Shown: piece by piece, positions 10,560 through 20,519 of the stretch
How positions within the stretch are numbered: position 1 is the first letter of the stretch
Layout of the letters: every line of letters starts with the position of its first letter
DNA from: Amorphophallus konjac
Lineage: Eukaryota; Streptophyta; Magnoliopsida; Alismatales; Araceae
Direction: 5' to 3'
Assembly (NCBI GenBank): GCA_022559845.1
Contig: CM040125.1
Span: 326,127,829 to 326,191,828 of the forward strand
DNA length: 64,000 nt
The notes under the pieces: model-generated
Database searches by the model: none
The model's input: the letters and a program-made list of their open reading frames with translations, nothing else
Told to the model about the DNA's origin: nothing
Made by a program: the position numbers and the translations under genes

Positions 10560-11170
10560 GGGCTCCCCATGCCCTTCGCCGGTACACCCTCTAGCCACCC
10601 TTCGCTGGTACGCCCACTCTCGCCCTTCCCCGGCACGCTCCCTTCCGCCCTTCTTCACCGGTACGCCTTCCACCGCCCTTCGCCGGTACACCTGCTCGCG
10701 TCCTTCGCTGGCACGCCCCAGCCTAGTGGCTCTCTGCCGGCACACACGTCCACAGCCCTTCGCCGGCACGCCCCTTCCAACCCTTCGTCGGCACGCCCCT
10801 CCAGCCACCTTCGCCGGCACGATCTCACGACCCCTTTGCCTGCATGCTCTCCCCACACTCAATGGCACCCCTTTCACCCTTTGTCCGGCATACTCGGCCC
10901 GGCCCTTCGCCGGCACGCCTCCCCTTTCTTTCCCCGACACACCCATTCTCGCCTCTTCGCCGGCAAGCTCCTGTGACCCCCTTACCGGCACGCTCCCTCC
11001 CTACGCTTAGCGGTACGCCTGCACGTCCTTCGCCGGCACGCCCATCCGCGCCCCCTCGCCGGCACGCCCATTCGCGCCTTCGCCGGCACACACGCCAGCC
11101 TGCCTCTTCACCGGCACACTCTCCCAGCCCCTCTCCGACACGCTCTCCCTGCCTTCGCCGGTACACCCCT
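10560..11170. repeat. Minisatellite H2: CCTTCGCCGGCACGCC units
   Basis: About 24 units of 22-30 bp with the core CTTCGCCGGCACGCC (GCCGGC is itself a 6-bp palindrome). Separated from H1 by about 480 bp of ordinary sequence that includes an A-rich part (10240-10530). Confidence 0.85.
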
Positions 11171-11204
11171 TTTTGCCCGTAACGGCCCACTTTTCCTTCC
11201 AAAA

Positions 11205-11465
11205 TAAATATATATAAACATATATAAATATGTCATGATAATGATAATGATAATAATGATAATAAATTAATAAAAATTATGATAAATAAATAGACCTAAA
11301 TATATATATATATGAGAAATAAACAAAAAAATGTGAAATAATAATAATAATAGTAAAAAAGGATAGGGAAAATATAATAGTAATAATAATAAACAAAATA
11401 GAGAAATCATCTAGAATAAATACATAAAAGGGAAATAAGCAATAAAATATATATGCACATAATTT
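11205..11465. repeat. AT-rich simple repeats
   Basis: ATATATAAA, (GATAAT)n, (ATA)n and (TA)n runs. No gene is seen. Marks the abrupt change from the GC-rich array H2. Confidence 0.9.
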
Positions 11466-11479
11466 AAAGCCCAGATAAA

Positions 11480-12910
11480 GAAATGGTAAAATCTATGTTG
11501 CAGCCACGTCTCTCCCGTGACCCGATGCTGAAGGAACAATAATGCCGCCCTTCCAGGTTGGGCCTGAGTCTTGGGAATTATCCCGAAATGGCCATGGCCC
11601 GACCTCACCTCGGGCTGACATTCCGATTGAACCGGACTCGTTTCTCAGGCCGGATCCCTTCCGAGCCACTACTAAAATTGCCGCACGTTCGGCAGACATT
11701 TGAACGGGTTCACCTCGGTTTTCGTCGCGTTTCTATTACGGACCCTTGTCCGAATATCAAGTGGTCCGCAAGTAACCAACAGAAATCTGAATAGAACGAG
11801 ATGGCTCCTGTCATCCCTGGACCCTATACATGGGAATATCAATAAGGCCTTTGTGGGTTGTGCTTGGACCTCGGGTCCGTCCCGATTATGGTCATTGTCT
11901 GACCCACACCCTCGGCCTATAGCTCGCTTCCTTCGAACATGTTTTGGTTTTAGAATCTAGTCCCGGGACTCTTCCACGTTGCCCTCCGGCACCAGGAACA
12001 TTAATGATGCCCACACAAGCCCCGTTTGGACCGCGGGAGGCGCCCCCGGTATGGTCCCGACTCGATCTCGCACCGGGCCAATAAATTCGCTAGTTTCCTG
12101 CTACACTAACCAAGATTTAACCGAATATTTTCAGTGTCTCAGAATAATGTATTTGCCGTATCACGGCATACATATGTTCCAGGTCCTCCTGCGACGATTA
12201 TGATATTCTCAAGCCGGACACCCGTCCGAATATTAAACGGTCTCCCGAATGACCGACACGTTTCGAACGTCTACTTCCCTAGACACAGGGCTTTTCAGCC
12301 GATTCAAGGGATATTCCCTCGTTACCCCTTGGCACCGGAAATATTAATGACGCTCATGCAAGTCTTGTTTGGACCGCGGGGGGGCCCACCGCAGTATGGT
12401 CGCAGCTTGCTCTTGCACCGGGCCAACAGATTTACTAGTTTTTGACCGCTCCAACCGAGGCTTAGCCGAACGTTTTCCGCTCTTCCGAACAATAAATTTG
12501 CCGTACCTCGACATACATGCGTTCCGGTTTTCCCGCGACAATCGCGATTTTCTCAAGCCGAACATTCGTCCGAATATTAAATGGTCAGTACACGACTGAC
12601 ATGACCGCGAATGGTTTTCTTCTCGCCCTCGCATGAGGATTTCAATACCTCATAATAGACCTTCCATGTAATTGATTTCTTGGCCATGAGACCCTGAATC
12701 TCGGCGATTAATCAAGGGTGTTCCCTCATATGGGGGATGTAAATGACGCCGCGACCTTTATGGTGCGGCGGGTTTTGGTCCCGACACGAACCACACAATC
12801 GTCTGATCGAGTCAGATCGAGCGCACCATGGACTCTTCGGAGCCCGAATAAATTGTCACTCAGTGACTGGCACGCCCATGCACTTAACAGACGAACCACC
12901 TGAACAAGCG
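11480..12910. repeat. Imperfect blocks of about 330-400 bp, four copies
   Basis: Repeating landmarks are 'GGCACCRGRAAYATTAATGA', 'GTTTGGACCGCGGG', 'GCACCGGGCCAA' and 'CGAATATTAAACGGTC'-like tails, seen at about 11600-11950, 11960-12290, 12290-12690 and 12690-12910. Related blocks occur at 48640-50110; for example 'TAATCAAGGG' followed by 'GATGTAAWTRACG' is at 12708-12745 and about 49801-49835. No coding content is recognised. Confidence 0.6.
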
Positions 12911-12914
12911 AATT

Positions 12915-13810
12915 TTAGTGCGTCCACAAGCGCCCACTTGCACATGGCACGAACAGAATTTCAGGCGGTCTCTCCGTGAAGTACAGGTCGACCAGAATTG
13001 GAGGGGAACGGGGGACAAATCCCAATTGTTGAAATAGAGAGACAAGACGGGACGGGGACAGAGAAAAGGTAGTGATAGAGCTCCCCACTTCCCGTGACCT
13101 CCGGCGGACTTGCTGCGTTGGAGAATGCTTCACCAGCTGCATCTCCTTCTTCCTCGGGCGGTCTTCTTCCTTGCTGAACAGCTTTTCAAAACAAACACAA
13201 AAATCATCCATATCACCCACCAGCCCCTTCAGCGGCGGCGGTGGGTCAGAAACATCACAGGCGACATCAACCCTCACATCAGCACATGGCAGTGGTTTCT
13301 TCAAAGTGTCTGGCTGCAGCGGGCCTTTCACAAAATGTTGTCGATAGTCCCACGTTAAAGGCCCAGAATCTCCAAGTATTGACATTGCTGAATCACGGTA
13401 GCCAAGGCCTCGGCGGCCCATCTTCCTGCCTTTAGGGACGGGCTTGGTCCGTCCCTGTAATTGTGCGCCGAGACCTAGGCCCGGCTGATAACCCAATTTC
13501 AGAATCATGTGCCATCCTTTGGAATCTCTAATCTTGGACTTAATCTTGACATGTGTTGGTGCAGTGGCGGGCTTGCGTGACGCATATGCCCATGAATAAT
13601 TTAAGTCCATTACTGACAAAACTGGCCTATTGCTTGGTCACAATGTAGGGAGAATCTTATCTGTAATGGCATCAACAGACTGGACGGTGGAGATACTTTT
13701 CACTTTAACCACCTGGCCCTGGAATGGGAATTTTAGGCATTGGTGGGCGGTCGAGGGCACGGCATTCAAACTATTTATCCATGGACGACCCAGAATTGCT
13801 TTGAACATTG
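12915..13810 (-). pseudogene. Tat-A: protease C-terminus, linker and G-patch module
   Basis: Continuation of the protein whose first part lies at 24871-27900; the two were one before Sirevirus 1 inserted. Reading on the minus strand from 13810 come the protease motif 'ILGRPWI', a linker with an in-frame TGA at 13638-13640, then a G-patch ('LGYQPGLGLG' ... 'GLGY', about 13390-13510), a glycine-rich RNA-binding-type module known between protease and reverse transcriptase in some Tat-group elements. After about 12930 homology stops and GC-rich repeat blocks begin; reverse transcriptase, RNase H and integrase are absent. The G-patch frame itself is open for about 230 codons, much better kept than the gag half. 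Confidence 0.75.
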
Positions 13811-13815
13811 GGTCT
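13811..13815. repeat. Target-site duplication GGTCT, left copy
   Basis: GGTCT immediately before the 5' LTR; identical to 24866-24870 after the 3' LTR. A 5-bp duplication is normal for copia integrase. Confidence 0.95.
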
Positions 13816-15543
13816 TGTTTAACCCCAAGGTATGATGTGTGGATTGTTTTGATGATGAATAATTACTATGAGTGGTTATCTTATGAGATGTGAGTGAATC
13901 AACTCCTTACCCAATTGGTTTAAAGATCCAAACTCTTGTATATCAACGATGGAGTAAGGTAAGTCCAGAGGTACATGGTGATTTACATAACTACGTTGTT
14001 CATTATATTACTCATGTAATGCATATTCTTTTATCACCATGATACGTGTGTTTGATAATATATGTGAAACTAAATTGAACGAATATTGATTCAAGTAATC
14101 TGTTCTACAGGCCTGAAGATCATCAATCTTAAATGTCTTCACATCATTGGTAACTTGTTTTAATTTATTTCACTTATTGTGGGGCTTGTTGGTATTTGGT
14201 TTGTAAGTCTACAGCATGTGTCGACTCCGGAGTCGACACGTACTGTACACATTTCATTCCTGTTGTACAGTCTTCGTGCCATTGTATTTGTGTGTCGACA
14301 CATGTGTCGACACCTGTGTCGACACGTGTTGCTACCGGCCGCCCCTGCTACTCTGCTATATGTGTGTCGACACTAGTCTCGACACAGGTGTCGACACTAG
14401 TGTCGACACATGTTGTTTTGCATCTTATTTAGTTTTGTTTAGTTATAATCTTTGTGTTAATCATTTGTTAAATCTTATTTTATGAGTTATATCATGTTTA
14501 GGCGTTGTTTTATTTTTGTTGTCGACACATGTGTCGACAATGGTGTCAACACATGTGTCGACACTTGTTGTTGTTGTTATATTATTTTTTTTATCATGTT
14601 CGGCACGTCCTTTACGACTTTCACGGTTCAGCGCCGAAAGTGCCATTCTTCAGTCAAATTGAGCTCATTCAATTCCGTAAATTGTGGATCTGGTTCTAAT
14701 CATATTTGTTGACTATTCAGGCTATTAAATATTTTTTAATTGGGCTCTAATAAGAGAAGATAACAGATCGTGATAAATAAGAGAGGGGGAAGAGACGAGA
14801 GTGGTGCGGTTCACGCTTCACACAGAGGTGCTGCCACTCAGATCTATACCTATACGTGAAGGGAAAGAAGGGTCTCAAGCCTTAAATCATCTGATTACGT
14901 GAAGCTGGTTCAAGATTCAAGCTTACAAATAGAAGATCAACTACTGTTCATCTTCCTCTTCTTCCAGAAGCTTCATCAACCTGCAGAAGTGTTAAAGCTC
15001 ATTTGAAAAAGAGAAAGGGGGAGCTCTAAATCACATCACTTGCCTCCTAATTTGATCTTTTCTTTTCCATATCTTGTGTGGAATTATTGTTGTTATTTGT
15101 TAAACTCATCACATGATTTTGTAAGTGTGTGTGCTCGTATATGAGATACGAGCTGTGTGTGGTGACCAAAGTTGGTTACCGGATGTGGTGTTACTGTTCT
15201 TCACAGCGTGTGTGTGGCTCACTCATAGTGTAGTCTTAATCCTCAAGTGTGAGGGGTGGACGTAGGGGACACTGCAGTGTACCCGAACCACCTAAAAAGT
15301 CCGTGCTTTCAATTGTGGTATGCATATTCGTTATCTTGACGAGTGGGCTTCTCGGTGAGTTGAGTGTACACTATTTATATCTTTTTTCATACACCCTTTT
15401 CCCGTGACTTCACAAGTGAGATCATGTTCGTGTAAGGATTAGTGCTTGTATGCGTAATTAATCATGTTTTATTGAGGAAAAGTTTTTAACTAGCCAATCA
15501 ATTCACCCCTCCCCTCTTGATTGCCATCTTCCGGGACTCAACA
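13816..15543 (+). repeat. Sirevirus 1 5' LTR (1,728 bp)
   Basis: TGTTTAACC...GACTCAACA. It contains a cluster of GTGTCGACAC palindromes (14218-14565). Near its end it has the pair GTGGACGTAGG ... GAACCACCTAAAA (about 15256-15297), which also appears in the other Sirevirus-like LTRs here. No clear TATA box is seen. Short frames inside it (rich in V-S-T and C-V-D repeats) come from the palindromes. Confidence 0.96.
14218..14565. repeat. GTGTCGACAC palindrome cluster
   Basis: A perfect 22-bp palindrome at 14218-14239 (half-site GTGTCGACTCC and its exact complement) is followed by three GTGTCGACAC copies at 14291-14328, four at 14364-14409 (one as GTCTCGACAC) and three or more at 14521-14565. 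Nearly all copies are perfect 10-bp palindromes centred on GTCGAC. Confidence 0.95.
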
Positions 15544-15545
15544 AT

Positions 15546-15557
15546 TGGTATCAGAGC
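15546..15557 (+). promoter_or_regulatory. Primer binding site, initiator Met-tRNA type
   Basis: TGGTATCAGAGC two bases after the 5' LTR end. This is the usual plant copia site, complementary to the 3' end of initiator methionine tRNA, which primes minus-strand DNA. Confidence 0.93.
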
Positions 15558-15607
15558 TTTGGTCTCTGGTTGTTTCGACCACACGGTCGAAGAGTACGAT
15601 CCCAGTT

Positions 15608-17395
15608 ATGGCAAATAGAGGGATGATGCCTGAAGGGCATTCTGTTCACAGACCTCCATTTTTTGATGGAACTAATTATACTTATTGGAAAAATAGGATG
15701 TATGTGTTTCTACGTGCTCAAGAGTATGATGTGTGGAATGTGATAAATAAAGGTCCTTATAAGTTACCTGAAAATGAGGATGATTGGGATGATGAACATA
15801 TCGGACATTGTTCAGCAAACTTTAAGGCCATGAATATAATTCAGTGTGCTATTCATCCAAACGAATATTCACGAATTTCTATGTGTGCTTCTGCGCAGGA
15901 AATGTGGGACAAGTTACGCTTGATCTATGAAGGAACTTCTGAAGTAAAGGAGACCAAAGCAAATCTTTTGGTCCGCGATTATGAATTATTCATGATGAAA
16001 CCAGAAGAATCTATATCTGAAATGTTTGCAAGGCTGATGGAAATTACAAATGGTTTGAAGGCTCTTGGAAAGGAGTATTCAAATCGAGAGCTTGTGAGGA
16101 AGGTGCTGAGATCCTTATCACCTCAATGGCACACAAAGGCCACTGTGATTGAAGATTCAAAAGACCTCAGTACCTTGACATTAGATGAATTGGTCGGCTC
16201 CTTAATGACTTATGAAATAAACATCAAAAGGAGCGAGGAAGATCACAAAAAGAAGAAGGTCGCCTCAACCGTGGCTTTGAAAGTGAGCTCGCAACAATCT
16301 GAGGAAAGTGAGGAAGGCTCCTCGGCTAACACTGAAGATGAGGAGCTTGTTGCTATGATCACCAGAAGGGCAAGAAAATTTGTCAAAAATACTAGGAAGT
16401 TTGGTGGTCAATTCAGAAAAGGACCAAGAAGGCAAGGTCTTAAGAAAAATGAAAGCATCAAAAAGGATGAAGTGATATGTTATGAATGTAAGAAGCCTGG
16501 TCATATGCGGGGTGAGTGCCCTGATTTGGTGAAGAGATTCAAGAAAGGAAAATTCAAGAAGCCTAAAGCAATGGTCGCCACTTGGAGCGACGAAGATGAA
16601 GAAGGATCTGAAAATGAAGGCAACTTGGATGAGCTCGTCAAGAATCTATGTTTCATGGCAGACGAAGACGTATCAAATGAGGTAGATTCTGATTCTGAAA
16701 CTCTTACTTGTGAACAATGGCAAATTGCATATGAATCATTATATGGAAAATGTAAAAAATTTAAATCTGAAAATAAACTTTTGAAAAAGAAGATTGAGCA
16801 TCTTGTTCATGTTGAAAATCATTGTGAGAATTGCAATTCGTTGAATTCTGAAATTGATAATCTCAAATGTGAAAATGAAACTCTGTTGTCCAAAATAGAA
16901 TTATTTGAAGAAGAAAGTTCATACATGCGTGATGATCAAAACACCTTTACCAAAATGCATGAAGATTTGAAATTGGAATTGGAAAAAGAAAAGTTAGAAA
17001 GAATCACTTGCAATCATGACAAGGAAACTGCTGAAAAGAAAATTGAAATCTTGTTACTTGAGATTAATGAGCTGAAGAATGTTTTTACTAAAATGGAAAG
17101 AGGGAATGCATCCCACTCTAAAACACTCATGACCTCATGGATTCCAAGAAGCTCATTACCATCATCATCAAACACACATGTACATAATACTACTATAAAT
17201 ATGAACAAGAAAAGAAACCGTGAAAACAGATTCTCTACTTGCTTCTATTGTGGTAGAATGGGGCATGATATGTATGATTGCAGAACCATGAGATTTGATG
17301 ATGAATATTTTGCCAGGATGATGAATCGGCCTCCAATATCTCATGTGTCTAACCATCGTGGACCCAAGCTTGCTTGGGTACCAAAATCTGCATAA
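15608..17395 (+). CDS. gag: Sirevirus 1 Gag, 595 aa
   Basis: Structural protein that packages element RNA into cytoplasmic virus-like particles. I chose the ATG at 15608 (MANRGMMPEG), the first after the primer site; the frame is also open upstream into the LTR. Order: an N-terminal 'FFDGTNYTYWKNRM' gag segment (about residues 17-30, DUF4219-like), a UBN2-type helical region to about 215, a basic stretch, a CCHC knuckle CYECKKPGHMRGEC (291-304), an acidic region, a long coiled coil (about 380-500), and a second CCHC knuckle CFYCGRMGHDMYDC (545-558). It ends WVPKSA-stop. The pol frame overlaps by 53 bases and is shifted by +1. The tandem of knuckle, coiled coil and knuckle fits SIRE-type Gag. 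Confidence 0.93.
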   Translation: MANRGMMPEGHSVHRPPFFDGTNYTYWKNRMYVFLRAQEYDVWNVINKGPYKLPENEDDWDDEHIGHCSANFKAMNIIQCAIHPNEYSRISMCASAQEMWDKLRLIYEGTSEVKETKANLLVRDYELFMMKPEESISEMFARLMEITNGLKALGKEYSNRELVRKVLRSLSPQWHTKATVIEDSKDLSTLTLDELVGSLMTYEINIKRSEEDHKKKKVASTVALKVSSQQSEESEEGSSANTEDEELVAMITRRARKFVKNTRKFGGQFRKGPRRQGLKKNESIKKDEVICYECKKPGHMRGECPDLVKRFKKGKFKKPKAMVATWSDEDEEGSENEGNLDELVKNLCFMADEDVSNEVDSDSETLTCEQWQIAYESLYGKCKKFKSENKLLKKKIEHLVHVENHCENCNSLNSEIDNLKCENETLLSKIELFEEESSYMRDDQNTFTKMHEDLKLELEKEKLERITCNHDKETAEKKIEILLLEINELKNVFTKMERGNASHSKTLMTSWIPRSSLPSSSNTHVHNTTINMNKKRNRENRFSTCFYCGRMGHDMYDCRTMRFDDEYFARMMNRPPISHVSNHRGPKLAWVPKSA

Positions 17396-20300
17396 GTATT
17401 TGTGTGATATCTTGCAGGTCTGTTTGAGAGCTCAAGGAAGCAAATGGTACTTGGATAGTGGTTGCTCTCGTCATATGACTGGAAACAAAAACTTATTTGC
17501 AGACCTGCATGAGAAAGATGGTGGGACAGTGGCATTCGGTGGTAAGGATAAAGGTAAAATCATTGGAGAAGGTAAGATAGGTAAGAATCAAAATCACGCT
17601 ATTGAGAATGTCCTGCATGTAAAGGGGTTACATCACAATCTCTTAAGTATCAGTCAACTTTGTGATAAAGGATGCAATGTGACATTTGATTCTAACCATT
17701 GTACCGTTGTGAATAGAAACACTCATGAAATTAAGTTCATTGGTTTCAGGCATAACAATGTGTATATGATAGATCTGGATGATGTATCTCATGAAAAATT
17801 GTGTTTGGTTGCAAGGAACAACGATGACGCTTGGTTGTGGCATCGTCGTCTTGGGCATGCTAGTTTCAATGTCTTGCTTAAACTTTCTAGAAATGAATTG
17901 GTGGTTGGCCTGCCTAAATTGAAGGTCAATGACGAAGGAGTATGTGGTGCTTGCAGCATGGGTAAGCAAACAAGAACATCATTCAAGTGCAAGAATGATG
18001 TAACCACATCAAGGCCTCTTGAATTAATCCACATCGATCTGTTTGGACCAAGCAGAACTCATAGCTTGGGTGGTAAACTCTATGGTTTTGTGATTGTGGA
18101 TGATTTCTCTAGATTCTGTTGGGTGTATTTTCTTTCTCATAAAAATAATGCCCTAACGGAATTTGAAGCATTTTGCAGGCAAGTTCAAAATGAAAAGGGG
18201 TGCTGTATCAAAACCGTGCGGAGTGATCATGGCAGGGAGTTTGATAACCATGAATTTAACAATTTTTGCAGGACTCAAGGTTTTTTGCACAACTTCTCCG
18301 CACCAAGAACCCCTGAACAGAACGGGGTTGTTGAAAGAAAGAACAGGACCTTAATTGAGATGGCCAGAACTATGCTGAATGAAAATAAATTACCAAGGTA
18401 TTTTTGGGCTGAAGCAGTAAACACCGCCTGCTACATCATCAACCGTGCCATGGTAAGACCTCTCTTGAAGAAAACACCATATGAGCTGTACCGAGGTAAG
18501 AAGCCAAACATTTCATACTTAAGACCTTTTGGATCAATTTGTTACATTCATAACAATGGTAAACTGGATTTGGCGAAATTCGATCCTAAAAGTGACAAAG
18601 GTATTTTTCTTGGTTACTCAACCAACTCAAGAGCATATCGAGTTTACAATTTGAGAACTCTTGTTGTTGAAGAAAGCCCTCATGTTATAGTTGATGAATC
18701 ATCTACAAATAAATCTAATGAAGGACTTGTTTTGCAGGATGATGAGTTAGAAAATGATGATACCCAAAAGAACGAAGAAAGAGCCGAGAAACAAGAAGCA
18801 AAAGACCCACAAGAAAATGGTCAAAATCAAGAAGTTCAAGTTGAACAACAGCTACCAAAACAATGGACCTTTGCAAAGGACCATCCTCCAGAGGATGTCA
18901 TTGGAAACATAGAAGAAGGAGTAAAGACACGGTCTTCATTCAGGGAAGTTGAAAACATGGATTTAGTTGCTTTACTCTCTCAATCTGAACCTCACTCTAT
19001 TGAAGAAGCCTTAAAAGACGATTCTTGGATCTTGGCTATGCAAGAAGAACTTCATCAGTTTCAAAGAAACAAAGTGTGGTTCATTGTGCCACGCCCTAGA
19101 AACCACTCAGTGATCGGAACTAAATGGATTTTTCGGAACAAAACCAATGATCAAGGGGTGGTAACTAGGAACAAGGCCAGACTTGTGGCCCAAGGTTATA
19201 GCCAGGAACTAGGAATTGATTTTGATGAGTCCTTTGCTCCTGTAGCAAGACTCGAGGCAGTGAGGATTTTATTGGCTTTTGCATGTTGCTATGACATAAA
19301 ATTATTTCAAATGGATGTTAAAAGTGCTTTTCTAAATGGTTATATCCAGGAGGATGTGTACGTGGAGCAACCGCCAGGATTTGAAGATACGGAGCATCCG
19401 GATTATGTGTATAAGCTTGATAAAGCTCTTTATGGGCTGAAGCAAGCTCCCCGTGCTTGGTATGAACGGTTAAGTGAATTTCTCATTCAGAGTGGTTTCA
19501 AACGAGGTATGGTTGATCAAACTCTTTTTACAAAACTGAATGGTAAGGAAATTCTAATCGTTCAAGTGTATGTAGATGACATTATTTTTGGCTCCACTAA
19601 AGATGCTCTCAGTAAAGACTTTGCTAAACTAATGCAGAGTGAGTTTGAAATGAGTCTTATGGGAGAGTTAACATATTTTTTGGGATTGCAGGTGACACAA
19701 ACGGATGACGGCTTGTTCATAAATCAAAGAAAGTATGCCCTGGAGTTGCTAAAGAAATTCAACTTGACTACAACCAAATCACAACCTACTCCAATGTCCA
19801 CTTCTCTAAAACTTGATCAAGACCCTCAAGGTAAATCAGTGAACCAGACCCTTTTCAGGAGCATGATTGGATCCTTGTTGTATTTGACTGCCAGCAGGCC
19901 CGACATTCAATATGCTGTATGTTTGTGTGCTAGGTTTCAATCGAATCCTAAAGAATCTCATATGTCGGCCGTGAAACGAATTTTTAGATACATTGCTGGT
20001 ACTTGTGAATTGGGTTTGTGGTTTCCGCGTACTTCAAGTCTTGAATTAACTGCTTATTCCGATGCCGATTACGCGGGTTGCAAAATAGATCGTAAGAGCA
20101 CAAGTGGGTACTGTCAATTCCTTGGAGGTTGCTTGGTTTCATGGGCTTCCAAGAAACAAAATTCTGTGGCTTTATCAACTGCCGAAGCCGAATATGTGGC
20201 TGTAGGAAGTTGTGTTACCCAAGTGCTCTGGATACAACAACAAGTGATTGATTTTGGCATCACACTAAGAAACACTGCCATTCTATGTGACAACACTTCT

Positions 20301-20519
20301 GCAATCAATCTTTCTAAGAATCCAGTGCATCATTCTCGCACAAAGCATATTGAAGTTAGGCATCACTTTCTGCGTGATCATGTTAGTAGAGGGGACGTCG
20401 AAATAAAATTTGTTGACACAAACAATCAAATTGCAGATATCTTCACCAAACCCCTTAATGAAGATAAATTCACTTCTTTTAGAAGAGAGTTGGGCATCTG
20501 TCGTCTAGATAGTCATTAG
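17343..20519 (+). CDS. pol: Sirevirus 1 Pol: PR-IN-RT-RNaseH
   Basis: Polyprotein carrying all enzymes of copia replication. The frame is open from 17343 but real homology begins after about 17415 (QVCLRAQGSKWYLDSG). Aspartic protease: DSG at residues 38-40. Integrase: HHCC zinc finger (LWHRRLGHASF about 165, C-x2-C about 200), then the catalytic D, D, E at HIDLFGP (about 230), SDHGREF (about 293) and PEQNGVVERKN (about 330). Reverse transcriptase: WIFRNK (about 594), QMDVKSAFLNG, YVDD (about 743). RNase H: DADYAG (about 907), STAEAEY, ILCDNTSA, and TKHIEVRHHF. No stop or visible catalytic loss, so it is probably functional. How ribosomes reach this frame from Gag is unclear (+1 shift, splicing or internal start). 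Confidence 0.94.
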   Translation: MCLTIVDPSLLGYQNLHKYLCDILQVCLRAQGSKWYLDSGCSRHMTGNKNLFADLHEKDGGTVAFGGKDKGKIIGEGKIGKNQNHAIENVLHVKGLHHNLLSISQLCDKGCNVTFDSNHCTVVNRNTHEIKFIGFRHNNVYMIDLDDVSHEKLCLVARNNDDAWLWHRRLGHASFNVLLKLSRNELVVGLPKLKVNDEGVCGACSMGKQTRTSFKCKNDVTTSRPLELIHIDLFGPSRTHSLGGKLYGFVIVDDFSRFCWVYFLSHKNNALTEFEAFCRQVQNEKGCCIKTVRSDHGREFDNHEFNNFCRTQGFLHNFSAPRTPEQNGVVERKNRTLIEMARTMLNENKLPRYFWAEAVNTACYIINRAMVRPLLKKTPYELYRGKKPNISYLRPFGSICYIHNNGKLDLAKFDPKSDKGIFLGYSTNSRAYRVYNLRTLVVEESPHVIVDESSTNKSNEGLVLQDDELENDDTQKNEERAEKQEAKDPQENGQNQEVQVEQQLPKQWTFAKDHPPEDVIGNIEEGVKTRSSFREVENMDLVALLSQSEPHSIEEALKDDSWILAMQEELHQFQRNKVWFIVPRPRNHSVIGTKWIFRNKTNDQGVVTRNKARLVAQGYSQELGIDFDESFAPVARLEAVRILLAFACCYDIKLFQMDVKSAFLNGYIQEDVYVEQPPGFEDTEHPDYVYKLDKALYGLKQAPRAWYERLSEFLIQSGFKRGMVDQTLFTKLNGKEILIVQVYVDDIIFGSTKDALSKDFAKLMQSEFEMSLMGELTYFLGLQVTQTDDGLFINQRKYALELLKKFNLTTTKSQPTPMSTSLKLDQDPQGKSVNQTLFRSMIGSLLYLTASRPDIQYAVCLCARFQSNPKESHMSAVKRIFRYIAGTCELGLWFPRTSSLELTAYSDADYAGCKIDRKSTSGYCQFLGGCLVSWASKKQNSVALSTAEAEYVAVGSCVTQVLWIQQQVIDFGITLRNTAILCDNTSAINLSKNPVHHSRTKHIEVRHHFLRDHVSRGDVEIKFVDTNNQIADIFTKPLNEDKFTSFRRELGICRLDSH

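Noticed and set aside
10398..11202. Gly/Arg-rich and Pro-rich frames over array H2
   Set aside because: By-product of the CGCCGGCACGCC repeat.
14179..14712. Small Cys/Val/Asp-rich frames in the Sirevirus 1 LTRs
   Set aside because: They are translations of the GTGTCGACAC palindromes and occur identically in both LTRs, which are non-coding.
15546..15557. tRNA gene suggested by a tRNA-like sequence
   Set aside because: Only 12 bases complementary to the initiator tRNA end: a primer binding site, not a gene.
17375..17416. A short intron joining gag to pol (donor TGG|GTACC, acceptor TTGCAG)
   Set aside because: About 42 bases is below the usual minimum for plant introns; kept only as part of a finding on the gag/pol border.
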